Shown piece after piece: positions 35,344 through 47,175 of a stretch of 64,000 bases of DNA. Each line of letters starts with the position of its first letter. Position 1 is the first letter of the stretch. The DNA lies in NCBI RefSeq assembly GCF_963259705.1, contig NC_081849.1:53850093-53914092 (forward strand), written 5' to 3'. The position numbers and the translations under genes were made by a program. The DNA comes from Myotis daubentonii (Eukaryota; Chordata; Mammalia; Chiroptera; Vespertilionidae). The notes under the pieces are model-generated. The model ran no database searches. It was given only the letters and a program-made list of their open reading frames with translations, and was not told the DNA's origin.

Positions 35344-36945
35344 GATTAGATTATAAAAATTCCCACACAAAAAAACCATTAGAAATTATGGTTTAGTTTG
35401 TTTAGCATCCTTTACTGATAATCCAAAATAATATTTTGGTAAAGGACTATCTCAAGTTTCAGGGGGAAATATCCTCTTTGTTACTTACCTAAATGTACAT
35501 TTATTTTCTAGTTAAAATATATTGCAGTTTTTTACTTTTATCCGCCCCTAGAATTCCTGCCCACCTTATTTTTCTTTAAAAGGACACCTATCCTAAAAGG
35601 GTGTTTCTGTAACTGGAGTCTATCTAAATGGGTATCAAAAATTACTCAAGACAATATAAATATAAACATTTTCCATTAAGAATTTCAGTCAGAAGTATTT
35701 TTCATCTAATAAAAGTTAGTAAAGAAATACTATAAGGAAGAAAACAAATAATTCTCAGTATTTTCTTATTCCCATAAATTTTATTACTTAATTATAATGT
35801 CTTTTTTAGTCTTTGAAGTATTATGCTGAAGGATGAAAGTTTTATAAAAACAGCACTATTGGTAGTGTTATCTTACCAAATTAAAAAGTTTTATTGAGGT
35901 ATGGGGTGATTATATCTGTACGAAGCACTATTTTCTCTTTGTTTTCTGTACTCCATTAGAATGTGAGTCCAGTTATGATGTCCTCTTTGATCAAAGTAAT
36001 GCAAATTGAGTTACCTGAAACAAAGCCACCCTACAAAATTATATTCTAATGTTGCAATTCTAGATGACAGAATGCTGCCTTAGTCATTTATCTATAATTC
36101 TAAGCCCAAAGTTAACATCCATAGAAGTTAGGTATATCTCATCTCAGTTTAAGTGCCCCAAACTAAATACTTTTATGTTAATCAACCTTCAGCCAGATAT
36201 TTAACAGTAAAATCAAATCCCAAATTATTGCCCTGTTTAGCAAATAAAACAAAGGCAATATTAATGTGAGCTAATGGGTGCTCATTTACAGTTTGCTTCC
36301 TTCTTAATTTTCAACTCATGGCCTGCTTTGTTCCACAAAAATCTATAGGGATGTTTTCCACAATTCAATTTGCCTTTGGGATGACAGCTAATGCTTTCCT
36401 GAGAAAGGTGACCTGATGGCGGTTTTATTGGCCTTGTCTTATTTTTGAAACTGAAAAATAGCAAGTTTCCTTGTTTTTCTTTTCATGGGTGAGAATACTA
36501 AATGACAGCTGTGTGCACCATGTTCAGCTTTTCATATCAAGAAAACTGACTAATGGACCGTCTGGTAAAAGTGCTGCTACCATTGGAGCATTACAATAGT
36601 TTTTCTTCCCCCCAAAAAACATCGAAACATTCATGAAACTTTAAAACTGGAACCAAAAGAACCTTGGTCATTTGGTTCAATAGATAAGTTAACCCCAAAT
36701 TCTTAACTATTTTTTTGTACAACTGGGCTGAGAAAGAAAAGTATCTGTCAGGGTCTAAAAGACAGAATTGAAAACAGAGTCAAGTGTATAAACATCTATA
36801 GCCACAATCTAAAGTACTTTGAGATTTGAGGTTTGTAAAGGACCTGTTTCTTTTTTCTCATATCCTCATGATAATCACTATGATGATTGTTTTCAATGAT
36901 TTTTATTATCAATGATGACAAGTAATAATAAAAAATAATTATTTC
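35344..36945. other. Unique AT-rich sequence, no gene seen
   Basis: No recognised repeat or exon. Confidence 0.4.
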
Positions 36946-36949
36946 TTGA

Positions 36950-37160
36950 CATCAGCCTTGTACCAGGTACATTTTAATTACTCTAAATACATGCCTTTAT
37001 TTAATTCTCAGTCAAACCTATACAATAGATAGCCCCATTTTATTGATGAATCGACTGGGTCTTGGAGAAGTTAAAAAACTTTGCTTCTGATCATTTACCT
37101 AATAAATTGCAGAGCTTATATTTGAACTATGGTCAATCTGATTTTAGAATCTTAGTTTAA
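36950..37160 (+). repeat. MIR SINE
   Basis: TTGTACCAGGTACATTTTAA, TTTATTTAATTCTCAGTCAA, CCATTTTATTGATGAATCGA and GCAGAGCTTATATTTGAACT are in MIR order. Confidence 0.65.
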
Positions 37161-37369
37161 CAATTACATATATCAATATAATACTTATATTATTTTGAAG
37201 AAGAATTGCCTGAACTTGAAATCAATACAATAAAGTTTGAATTTTCTTTGCTATGATATTTACTTTTAGCTTAATTTGTTGAGTTTCACTGTACCTGTCT
37301 AAATATTAATATTACAATTCTGTAGTTACTATAAATGCCTATGTTCAGTGATTTTGCCTCATTAAATCT

Positions 37370-37490
37370 TTAGACTTATCATCCTCTTATAGATGAGAAA
37401 ACTGAGGCTTAGAGAAATTAATTAATGTGGGCAAAGTCACATGGTTTAGCAAGTGGTGGTTTTACAATTAGAAATCCTTTTGGTTCTGTT
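37370..37490 (+). repeat. MIR SINE fragment
   Basis: TATAGATGAGAAAACTGAGG, CTTAGAGAAATTAATTAATG and AAAGTCACATGGTTTAGCAA are the conserved MIR core. Confidence 0.75.
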
Positions 37491-37771
37491 TGAAGCTTAG
37501 AATTTTTTTATTTCAACATGGATGTATTTCAAGGGGGATATGATAATAATATCTTATCAGGTTTTGCTTTTAGGAAGATGTTAGAAATCAAGCCTAAGTC
37601 TGCAAAGTTAGAAGTAAAGAGCAAAAGGGAAATAAAAGAAAGATATAATGATACTTTATTACATCACAACTTTGTTATGGCCTGAGAACGACTGGTACAA
37701 ATCCCACTGTGGTATAAATAGTAGAGTGGAAGCATCTGGAATTTCCATTCTCTTCCAAAAGATTAAATCAA

Positions 37772-37983
37772 GCCGAAACCGGTTTGGCTCAGTGGATAGA
37801 GCGTCGGCCTGCGGACTGAAAGGTCCCGGGTTCGATTCTGGTCAAGGGCATGTACCTGGGTTGCGGGCACTTCCCCAGTGGGGGATGTGCAGGAGGCAGC
37901 TGATCGATGTTCCTCTCTCATCGATGTTTCTAACTCTCTATCTCTCTCCCTTCCTCTCTGTAAAAAATCAATAAAATATTAAA
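37772..37983 (+). mobile_element. Young VES SINE with perfect 15-bp TSD
   Basis: Near-intact RNA polymerase III promoter: A box TGGCTCAGTGGATAGAG and B box GGGTTCGATTC. It continues with CCCCAGTGGGGGATGTGCAG and ends in CAATAAAATATT plus A run. AAAAGATTAAATCAA flanks it perfectly (37757-37771 and 37984-37998), so this is the most recent SINE in the window. Confidence 0.95.
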
Positions 37984-37998
37984 AAAAGATTAAATCAA

Positions 37999-39869
37999 AA
38001 TCAACTCTGAATCTCTGGAGAAATTTTAGATGCTAGTGCCACTACTAAAGGCTTGAGAGATGAAGATGGACGATTCCTATCACATCCCCAGTTAGATTAA
38101 TGTAGAAGATAAATGTATCTTAGAGGATGACAGTGGGTTATTATAAGATGGTGGGGAATCCAATGATAGCTGCTTTTCCTGATGAGGTCTCCTTAGTTGA
38201 GAACATCATCACAGCCTACTGAGTCTGTTATGTAGCTATTAAACTGTTGAATATTTTCCCCATCCCTCTCTAGTAAATAAGTAGCAGAAACAGTTTGTTC
38301 TTACCTGGAAGGGAAAACAGTATTCTCTTACTGTTTTCTAGGGTTTGATCAGTTGTCCAGCTTTGTGCTACAAATTTTGACTAAAGGAAATGTGGCTATA
38401 TCACTGTTTCACTGATATCATGTAGGTTCACCACATTTACACATCCTGAAACTGTGCGGGGGGGGGGGGGAGAGGGGGGAGTAGAACACCCCCTGGAAGC
38501 CTTGGTAAGACATTTTATCAAGTACTAGAAGAGGAGGATAAAAACCATGACAATATAACATCCCACCACCTCCTTGAAGTACCTGGGGAATATCAAGATC
38601 ATTTCTTCAAAGTGAAAAACAATTATGTATTGAGCCTGTTAAAGAGGTATAATTCTTTGGAAATTTTTATTGTGGGTCATTTTAGAGGTAATGCATTTTC
38701 TATCAGCACGTGTTCTGTGACCGTGAAGATTTCCAGAGCAAGAGAAGAGCCATCTAACTGGTCTAGACAAACAATGGTGCCACTCCAATGAACTAACAGA
38801 TACTGCGATGATAACATGGCCTCTGGCAAATTGGGAAATTGAGTGAAAACAAGTCAAGCTCCAAGAGAGGAACCCATAACAAAGAGGATGCAAAATAATT
38901 CCCTTTTGGTAAGTAACTGTACTTATTAAGGAGCAGCTTTTATTTGTAACTAGCCGTAGGGGCCATAGGGGATGAAGTGATCTAAGATGCCCTTTATAAA
39001 TTGGTATTGTATCTGCCTACCCATTAAGTTGGAGGTGCCCAATAGCCCTCCATTATCAAACAGACTGTCAAGCCAGCAGATCCTAAAGACACAAGAAAGT
39101 TGCCTGAGTAGGCAGTTCCAGCTCTCAGCATGCCTACTCCTCCTCACTGCCATCCTTTTAGGAACCCACATTCATGGCTATTTGGGGAGTTAGACCTATT
39201 TGTTAAAGAGAAGATTCAAGTATGAATTGTGGATGGTGCTGCATGCTATATAGTACTCCTGAAGAATAATGGGAAGACAAATTCTCTGGGTTAGCTTAAT
39301 TTTAAATATATCATATTGCCCTTTTTGAAAGAAGAAAAGGCTTGAGGTAAAGAAATGTGTGACTCATGGGCTGATCAGCGTCTTGGAAAGGGAAAAGTTC
39401 AAGGATTGGTAACAAAAAGGTCTAAGGGAAGATAAATACATTTTTAATTTCCTAGAATGGTCCCGGAAGGAGAGAATATTTGAGTCTTATTTGAATTCTC
39501 ATTGGAAGCGCCCTACTAGAAAGGATAAGAGGACTCGTCTATGGATGTCAATCAATTTCATTCTCCAGCCATTCCAGTGCCTGTTTATTGAATTAGTTCA
39601 TTCAACCAAGTCAGTGTTAGACATGTCTTCATAAGGCTCGTCTGCAACAGGCAGTGAAGGAAATGTCACATCTTTTCTGTTATGGTTGAAGGATTAGAGC
39701 AGGGATGACTGGAGAAATGTATCCCACCATGGCATGGTAATATATTTAGTTTTCCCTTCTAATTTCACCACCTCTTAAGAGAACTTTACTGTATCAATTA
39801 AATAGACAATTTAGAAAGTGATTAAATGATTTAGGAAGAATACATAGTATGCTTTGGAATATTCATTAT
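37999..39869. other. Unique sequence; G run at 38458-38470
   Basis: A run of about 13 G followed by a purine-rich tract is the only distinctive feature. No exon is supported. Confidence 0.45.
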
Positions 39870-39970
39870 TTTTAAAATCTTATTTTTAATTGAATTTATT
39901 GGGGTGACATTGATTCATAAATTACATAGATTTCAGGTGTACGTCAACTGTCTATATTATTTTGTTCACC
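39870..39970 (-). mobile_element. L1 3' UTR fragment, minus strand
   Basis: TTAATTGAATTTATTGGGGT, GACATTGATTCATAAATTAC and AGATTTCAGGTGTACG are the reverse of a common mammalian L1 3' end. Confidence 0.75.
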
Positions 39971-40084
39971 TCTTCCTAAAAGATTTAGGGAGATTAGACA
40001 GTGAGGTAAAAGGGGGAAGGGATACGGTGGAGCGACAGAATATTAGGAAGTAGCACCTGTGCTTCCTGTCAATGACTTATGCTA

Positions 40085-40250
40085 GCCTTCTCTTATCAAT
40101 GTTCTCATCTAATCTCATGAGTACTCTGCAAGAGAAGTATTACTGTTCTCAATATAAGTGAGGAAAGAGATTAAAAAGAATGAAATAATTTGCCCAACTT
40201 ACATAGTGAATAATAAAAATAGAAGTCAAACTTAGCTCTTCTGGCTCAAA
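40085..40250 (+). repeat. MIR SINE
   Basis: CATCTAATCTCATGAGTACT, AATATAAGTGAGGAAAGAGA and TGCCCAACTTACATAGTGAA follow MIR. Confidence 0.6.
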
Positions 40251-40462
40251 TAATCAAAAGGAAAGGAGGAGGATGAAAAAGATCATGAGTTTTAAGTACA
40301 TTACTGGATCTTATAGAGGTGATTCTAGCAAATGGTCCTAGTAGTCATTCTTGGTGCATTAATTAGGTGGACCGTGAGTGCCCAACTCATGGAAAGGTCC
40401 TGCCAAATAAGGAACTGCAAAATGCTGAATCATGAATTCCATCAAACAAGACAAAGTTTACT

Positions 40463-40463
<1 letters not shown>

Positions 40464-40502
<39 letters not shown>
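40464..40502. repeat. (TG)n microsatellite
   Basis: About 19 GT units. Confidence 0.95.
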
Positions 40503-40504
<2 letters not shown>

Positions 40505-41630
40505 GACTGAGTGCTCAAATGGCATATTCATTGGACACATGGGTTTTCAACAATAGACCTTTTGAAAAATGTAAGTCTTTGGCTTCGATTTGAAAGAAAT
40601 TGTTCTACAAAAATGCATTTCTATAGAAAAACAATGGGCATCCAAAAGCGTACCTTTATTATGCTGTGCTGGTGTAAAAGAGTAGGAAAATATAATAAAC
40701 ATAGGTACCCTAGAATTTCTATTGATATGATTGTATGTGTTGAAAAGTATCCAAACAGTTTGTACAAAGAAACCCTTTTTTCCAGTCTGTTTGATCAAAG
40801 AACCATTTAACATGGCACACACACAAGCATTTTGAGGAAAACTAAGTTAAGGGAGCACAATTTAAAGAATACTCTAGGCCAATGTCTTTTTTCAAATGCT
40901 TTAAAAACTTCCTATTAGCTATGTAAAGCTGAACTCACAGAGAAAAATAGGTAGTTAATATAAAGGGAGTCACAACACAGTCTTCCTCCTGGTACAGATA
41001 ACAGAGAATAGGTTGTAGTAGACTATCTTGCAGTCTCTTTTTTTTCTCTAGTTTTCCCTCCTTGTGCCTAGTTTCCCCTACTTTGTTGCAGCTGGTGATC
41101 AATACATCAAAGGAAAAAAGAATTTCCACATCCATATCTATAAGAAATGAGGATTTTGTGAATTTTATATTTGGGATCTGATTCCTGAGCTGTTTCTACA
41201 GTTTTTGAGCCTGGATTCTGGACAGTGGGGAAGGCACTAGGGGGCAGTGAGGAATTCATGTGTAATAGGGTAATAGGCAACTGAATTTCTTCCCATGGAC
41301 TCAGGGAGAGCCTTCTGTTCAGGATGCTGGAGGGTGTACATGGAGGCTCCAGGATGTGGTACCAAATGGCTAAACAGCATGGGGGATATTGGAGCAACGT
41401 ACAGTGCAATAGATATAAAAAAACTATTTCTTAAGCAAAATACACAGCCAAAAGTTTACAGAGTGCATTGGAAGAAATTAATAGCTGATAAAAAGCGTAT
41501 TTGAACGTTCAGACCAAGAACATAAAGGCTTTTGAAATGGATGTTAAAAATTTTTTAAAGCTGTTTAATAAAAGGACTTTCTAGTGTAGATGTTATGAAT
41601 GACAATGATATGTCAGAAGCAATGGAGAAG
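40503..41630. other. Unique sequence, no gene seen
   Basis: No repeat recognised. Contains the CTCF-like site at 41234. Confidence 0.4.
41234..41248 (+). promoter_or_regulatory. CTCF-like motif in unique sequence
   Basis: GCACTAGGGGGCAGT fits the CTCF core at every position except the first. It is not in a recognised repeat. A facing motif lies at 57365-57379. Binding is inferred only. Confidence 0.5.
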
Positions 41631-41634
41631 TTTA

Positions 41635-41765
41635 CTTTACCCATTCACTTCACAAGTGTTTATTAAGCATTAATTATGTTGCTAGCATAGTGCTGGGTAA
41701 TGGCCGACTTCTGCCCTAAAGGAACTTACAGGGCACAGCAGGCAGAATGGAATGGCCTAGATAGG
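41635..41765 (+). repeat. Old unnamed mammalian repeat, copy D (5' part)
   Basis: TCACAAGTGTTTATTAAGCA, GCTAGCATAGTGCTGGGTAA and CCTAAAGGAACTTACAGGGC match the start of the family seen at 20035 and 57825. Confidence 0.45.
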
Positions 41766-42518
41766 CCAGGGGCAGTTTTTTAGTCATACATTACTGAAGT
41801 AACTCGAGATTAACTATAGTGTCAGTCTAATTAACTATAGATTAATTAACTATATATTGTTGTGTGTATATACCAAGTGTTTAGGCAATGCATGTAACGT
41901 GATGGCCACACTATATAGTGCATAGTAAGTGCTTAAAAATGTCTTGTTTTATGACTATCAGTATTATTTGTTATCTGACCCAAAGAACTGGTAATAAGTT
42001 TCAAGTGGCTCAAATGTGCTTGTACAATGAATTATTGAGTAATGTTTTCAATATGGCTTTTGGGTGTATTCAGCCACATACAGTATACCTCTCTCTTTGC
42101 AAGATTCATCAGGCCCTGTGTAGTGCAAAGTATGTGAGAACCAGAACATCTTTTTTCTCAGTCTGACAAAAATTAGGTGACTATAGAATAACCTTCTAGT
42201 GTTAAGGAAATACCTGTCAGGAAGCCTGGGATGAGGTACATGTTGTTGGCCCCAGAAGAATCATGTGTGCAATGGCTACTTCCCTTTCCTGTGGCACTAT
42301 TAGTCTTTGGGTGTGGCTATACTCTCAAAGCCTGGAGTCTAGCCTGGGGCAGAGAGGCCTGGACAAGGACACCTGAGGCAAGTTGTGGAGCCTCAGCAGC
42401 TAATGAGGAGCTTGGGGGTGAGGTCTGACTGAGGTTAGGCATGTAGAGAAGATTGTCTTCATTGATATACAAGTTTTAGGTCTTGTTAAAGGGGAGAGGA
42501 AAGAACTTGTAGAATAGC
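41766..42518. other. Unique sequence with a short ATTAACTATA repeat
   Basis: ATTAACTATA occurs three times between 41808 and 41855. No gene is supported. Confidence 0.4.
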
Positions 42519-42693
42519 TATAATAATAAAAGCATAATATGCCAATTAAGCCAGACATCCTTCTGGACGACCTTCCGGATGAATCCAGGGCTGCGAGGGA
42601 AGCCTGGGTCCTGGGTGCCAGAGGGAAGCTGGTGCCGGCAGTCAGGGGAAGGAAGGCCTACTCTTGCACAAATTTTGTGCATCGGGCCTCTAG
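42519..42693 (+). mobile_element. Small HeliBat
   Basis: Starts TATAATAATAAAAGCATAAT (the TC is lost) and ends GTGCATCGGGCCTCTAG followed by T. It is the same subfamily as the minus-strand copy at 26325-26486. Confidence 0.87.
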
Positions 42694-43451
42694 TATGTTT
42701 TATAAATCTGTTAGTTAATCACCTTTTGTACTTTAAAGGTTTCAAGATAAGAATCTTGAGGATATCAGAAAAACATCATAATACAATGCCTTTTTTTAAA
42801 ATCTCCTAACATTTTTCATTCCATTTGGAAGTCATAATAGCCCATTTCTAGAAGCCAGTAAGTCAAAAAAAAAAAAAAAAGTTTAAATTGCAGTTGATTA
42901 CACTGACCTAGGACTCTCCTAATATCTAATTCTTGCATGAGAATGTAACTAGCAAGATGACTCCTGCTGGCTTATAATATGCTTATTTAAAAAAAAGCCA
43001 CTCACCAGGCACAGAGCCTTGATGTCGATGTTTGAACATTATGAAAATGAATTCATAAGCCAAGTCTGTCTGTCAGATGTTTTTAATTTAAAAGTTCTGA
43101 TGAATGATGAGACTCAGCATGAGGGCATCAAAAATTGTCTTGTGAAATTAAAAAAAGTCAGGAAAAGAGGCTAGAAAAATTTGACATTTAGTTCATAATC
43201 ATGTGCCTATTTGGAATTTAAAGTTTCAGGTCAAGAAAAGTTTTGATTTTCCAAATTTGCCTTTACTACTTAAAAATCAAGAAGTTATTCCATTGCGAGT
43301 TTTTTTTTTTTCTATAACAGAGGTTATATATTTTATGACAGATCACCTGTGGAAGGCTGGAGAGGTCAACACAGCAATAACATAAGCACTTTTACCTGAA
43401 CGTCTAGAGTGAAGGACACTATGCATTTCTCTTTCTAAAGAAATATAGGTA
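42694..43451. other. Unique AT-rich sequence
   Basis: An A run at 42868-42883 is present; otherwise nothing recognised. Confidence 0.4.
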
Positions 43452-43676
43452 GGCCCAGCCGGTATGGCTCAGTGGTTGAGCAACAACCTATGAACCAGGA
43501 GGTCATGGTTCAATTCCTGATCAGGCCACATGCCTGGGTTTTGGGCTTGATCCCCAGTATGCAGGAGGCAGCTAATCGATGATTCTCTCTCATCACTGAT
43601 ATTTCTATCTCTCTCTCCCTCTCCCTTCCTCTCTGAAATCATTAAAAATATATATATTTTTAAAAATAAAATAAAA
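43452..43676 (+). mobile_element. VES SINE
   Basis: CCCAGCCGGTATGGCTCAGT, GGTTCAATTCCTGATCAGG, CATGCCTGGGTTTTGGGCTT, GATCCCCAGTATGCAGGAGG and the CTGAAATCATTAAAAATA tail. The GGGGGC block is deleted. Confidence 0.92.
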
Positions 43677-44712
43677 TGCAAATCTATTACTTTTTAAAAT
43701 AAATAGATAAAAATTCTAGGCTTTTTTTCTAGCATGAGGAATTGGATGGTGTGTGGGAATATTGACTGACATCAGTAGCTGGGAACTATTGAGGCAGTGA
43801 CTAGTACCAAAGAGGCAAATGACTACCTTTGCCAGGTCAGTGCTTTCGGTCAGTAGACCCTCATTTAGCACCTTGACCCAGAAGGGAGGGCCAGAACATT
43901 TCTCTGGTTCGGATCCCCTTTCTCCTGTGCGTCTTGACACACTGCCTTAGCCACCGGGAAAGAAGGAGAGTGCCAGCAAGAGGGACAGCAAGCTGGGGAA
44001 ATCAGAAAACTAGGCTAAGTCACAGTGGTTTGCCCAAACAGGTTGCGAGCAAGCCACCCACCAAGTAGCACTGTGTGGCGGTAGCAAAATCTTTAGAGTA
44101 GAACACCAGCATCGTGCCCAGAACATAGAGGCTTTTCAGTTGGAGTCCAAATGCCGAGCATCTGTCACTGAGTCACTTACAATTAATTCTGCCTTTAAAT
44201 TAGCAGCTGTCTTAGGACATTTTGCTGGTGGGTGGGTTGGGGACAAAGATGCAATTTAGGGTGTAATGGATTTGAGCTTGTCAGTTTTAGGGTAACCACA
44301 GTATCCAAGACTGTGCTAGTCTGAAGGCTGTTCAAGTTTATAACAGTGATAATGACCAGCTTTTGACATCTTTAATATTTCTTGGCAAAGTCTAGCGAGA
44401 CAGCCATTTTAGTTAAGGATTTAGGATTCGCCCTTTGTTTCTCCTACAACTTGTGTCTACATAATTTGAGTGAAATATTATTTGATTTATGAAAAACAAA
44501 AAGACCTTATATATATTGTCTTTCTTTTTTTATTTATCAAATATTTATTTTCTTTAATTGATAATAATAGAATCATCTCCCTTTCAAAAAGATCAGCTCG
44601 CTCTCATTTTGATTACAGTTAATATAAAGGTTACATTCTCACTTTTTTAGTTTAGCAAGTCTAGTGGATGAACAAGAGTTTGCTGCAGTCAATTTTTAAT
44701 GGGTTCATTTTA
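43677..44712. other. Unique sequence, no gene seen
   Basis: No repeat or exon recognised. Confidence 0.4.
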
Positions 44713-45495
44713 TCTACATTATAAAAGGCCAGGGGCCGCCATGACCTAAATGACCAGATGGATGACCAGTCACCAGGAAGTGCCTGGAGCACCTCTTGGT
44801 CCCTCCCTCGCAGCCCACAGGCTCCTATCACAGCAAGACTGGCAGCCGGCGGGCAGGCGGGGCTGTAGGGGATGGGTGGGGTGAGGCCGACTCAGGGCCT
44901 GGGCAGGGCTGGAAGCCTAACAACCTCACTGCTGCGGCTGCGGATCAGGCCTGAAGAGAGGCCCAGAGAGAGAGGAAGGGCCTGATCCATAGCCACTGTG
45001 GCTGCTGGCAAGGCCCAGAGAGAGAGAGAGAGAGAGAGAGGCGGGGTCTGATCCGTAGCTGCCACAGAGGCTGTGGATCAGGCCCAGAGATAGGCCTGGT
45101 CACCAGCTGCCATGGAGATAGGCCCAGAGACGCTGACTGGCATAAAAACCGACCAATCAGAACCAAATCTGGGTGAACTGCGAGGAGCCAATGGCTGCCT
45201 AGGAGGCAGAGCTTTTGATGCCGACTGGCATAGAAACTGACCAATCAGAACCTAATCTGGGTGAACTGCAAAGGTAGAACCTAAGGTAGGGGCTGAGGAG
45301 GGGTTTTAAGGGAAATAGCTGTTTGGTGTAAGGTGTAAGAAAGCGGTTCAATTTTTTAATGACTGGTTTAGCAGTATAGTGCATATGGCTGGCTATCAGT
45401 TCATATATAGGGATTATGTATTTTTGTCTAACAAGATCATCTCCTCCTGATGAAAAAGGCTTGTCCCCCCCATTTAAGCAATCCTATATAATCTA
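44713..45495 (+). mobile_element. Larger HeliBat with CCAAT-bearing duplicated module
   Basis: Begins TCTACATTATAAAAGGCCAG after an A, a HeliBat 5' end. The interior is GC-rich and holds alternating GGATCAGGCC and GGCCTGATCC words that form inverted repeats (44935-45080). It also holds a module with GACTGGCATAAAAACCGACC and CCAATCAGAACC present twice, 88 bp apart. CCAAT occurs at 45153, 45188 and 45241. No clear 3' CTAG terminus is visible before the next HeliBat, so the right boundary is uncertain. Confidence 0.65.
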
Positions 45496-45965
45496 TCTAT
45501 ACTAATAAAGGGTAACATGCTAATTAGACTGGGTCAACCGGCCATCTTCTGGACGTCTGACTTCCTTCCGGACAAAGCCATGGTGGTGGGGGCCAAGGCA
45601 GAGGCAGTTAGGGGAAATCAGGCCAGCAAGGGAGGGCAATTGGGAACAATCATGCCAGCAGGGGAGCAGTTAGGGGTGATCAGGCAGGCAGAGGTGGTTT
45701 GGGGCAATCAGGCAGGCAGGCAGAGGCAGTTAGGGGCGATCAGGCATGCAGGCAGAGAGGTTGGGGGCAATCAGGCAGGCAGGCAAAGTGATTAGGGGAT
45801 ATCAGGCAGGCAGGCAGGCAGGTGTGCTGTTAGGAGCCAGCAGTCCCAGATTGCAAGAGGGATGTCCGGCAGTCAGATATCCCCCAAGGGGTCCCTGATT
45901 GGAGAAGACTGGGCTGGGCTGAGGGAACCCCTCCTGTGCATGACTTTCGTGCACTGGGCCTCTAG
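45496..45965 (+). mobile_element. HeliBat with internal minisatellite
   Basis: Starts TCTATACTAATAAAGGGTAA after an A and ends GCACTGGGCCTCTAG. Between about 45595 and 45830 a GGCAGTTAGGGGCGATCAGG-type unit of roughly 30-36 bp recurs about seven times with drift. The 3' third (TCCCCCAAGGGGTCCC and GGGCTGGGCTGAGGGAA) is shared with the 460-bp subfamily. Confidence 0.9.
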
Positions 45966-46370
45966 TCCTATATAATAAAGAAGTAATATGCAAATTAACC
46001 CTCATGCCCTCACAAGATGGCTGCCTATGACCAGGCCGGCAGGGGGGTTAGTGAGTGATGACCAAACATATGAAAAGCAGGTGCGTGGGTGACCAGGCCA
46101 GCAGGGGGGTTAGTGAGGGACGGTCAAATGACTGAATAGCAGGCTGAGTGGGGTGACCAGGCCGGTGAGGGGTGGGGCAGTTGGGATTGACCAGTCCAGC
46201 GGAGGGGCAGTTGGGGGTGCCCAGGCTGGCGGGGGGGGGCAGTTTGGGGCAACCAGGCTGGCAGGGGGGAAGTTAGGGGCGACTAGGTAGGCAGGCAGGT
46301 GAGCGATTAGGAGCCAGTGGTCCAGGATTTTGAGAGGGATGTCAGACATCCCCCAAGGGGTCCCAGAATT
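45966..46370 (+). mobile_element. HeliBat abutting the previous one, 3' end lost to L1
   Basis: Starts TCCTATATAATAAAGAAGTA at the very base after the preceding CTAG. Contains CACAAGATGGCTGCC and GACCAGGCCGGCAGGGGGGT repeats. It runs to CCCCCAAGGGGTCCCAGA, then breaks into a T run; the expected terminal CTAG is missing. Confidence 0.85.
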
Positions 46371-46510
46371 TTTTTTTTTGTTTAATCTCTTTACTTTTTT
46401 CATCCAGCCCCCGAAACTCCCTCCCCTTTGACAGCTGTCAGTCTGTTTTCCATATCTATGTCTGTTTCTATTTTGTTTGTTATTGTCTCTTGATCTTCTA
46501 AAAACCCTAT
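46371..46510 (-). mobile_element. L1 3' UTR fragment, minus strand
   Basis: The T run at 46369-46379 is the poly(A) tail on the minus strand. It is followed by GACAGCTGTCAGTCTGTTTT and CCATATCTATGTCTGTTTCT, typical of L1 3' UTR. Confidence 0.7.
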
Positions 46511-47175
46511 GATATACATACTAATACCATCCTACAATTTATAGTCTTAATTTCACAAATTAGTTTACTATTTTGTTCACATCATAAGTAACTATCAGTC
46601 TGATTTTATCAGCCAAAAAAAATTTCATGTTTCTTGCTCTTACATTACAGGCATGTGCAACACAGCAGCTTAGGGAAATGAAATACCTTTTATCATGAAA
46701 TATTATACTTCTCTAAATCAAGATTTATTATAGCTGTTTGAAGCTTTCACCTGGGGGAATTTTCTGTCATACAAGTCACAGAACTTCTATTTGTTCTGCC
46801 TAGTTTAGCTTTCCTCTCTCCTTTGCTGGATAAAATAAAAAGATGTGACAAAAGGAGACATTAATATCCACAAACCTATTTCTACTGAAGCAAAAATCGG
46901 TAGCTTTTATGATCCCTTTGGCAAGGGGCTCCTTTTAGGAAGGAGTCACAATTATAAATAATACTAATAGCTGTGTTGCTAGTAATAGTAGTCCATTTAT
47001 CTTAGTACATTTTTTATGTACTTTTACTTTGTCTCTATTATAGTTGTGGTGTAGAGGTGGGTCAGGAAGAAAAGAGTGTAAGTAATTTTCTTGACTATTA
47101 AAATGTACCATAAAGGATCATCAAGCATTAGTCAAGTTATAATACTTTTAAAGTTTCCCAGTCTCAATTGTTTCT
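46511..47175. other. Unique sequence, nothing recognised
   Basis: No supported gene or repeat. Confidence 0.4.

Noticed and set aside
37772..37850. tRNA gene suggested by A and B boxes
   Set aside because: The boxes belong to the head of a VES SINE. No cloverleaf with matching acceptor stem closes, and the sequence runs on into the SINE body.
45538..45560. CTCF- or YY1-like word GGCCATCTTCTGG in the HeliBat
   Set aside because: The minus-strand reading differs from the CTCF core at two constrained positions, so it is too weak to list as a site.
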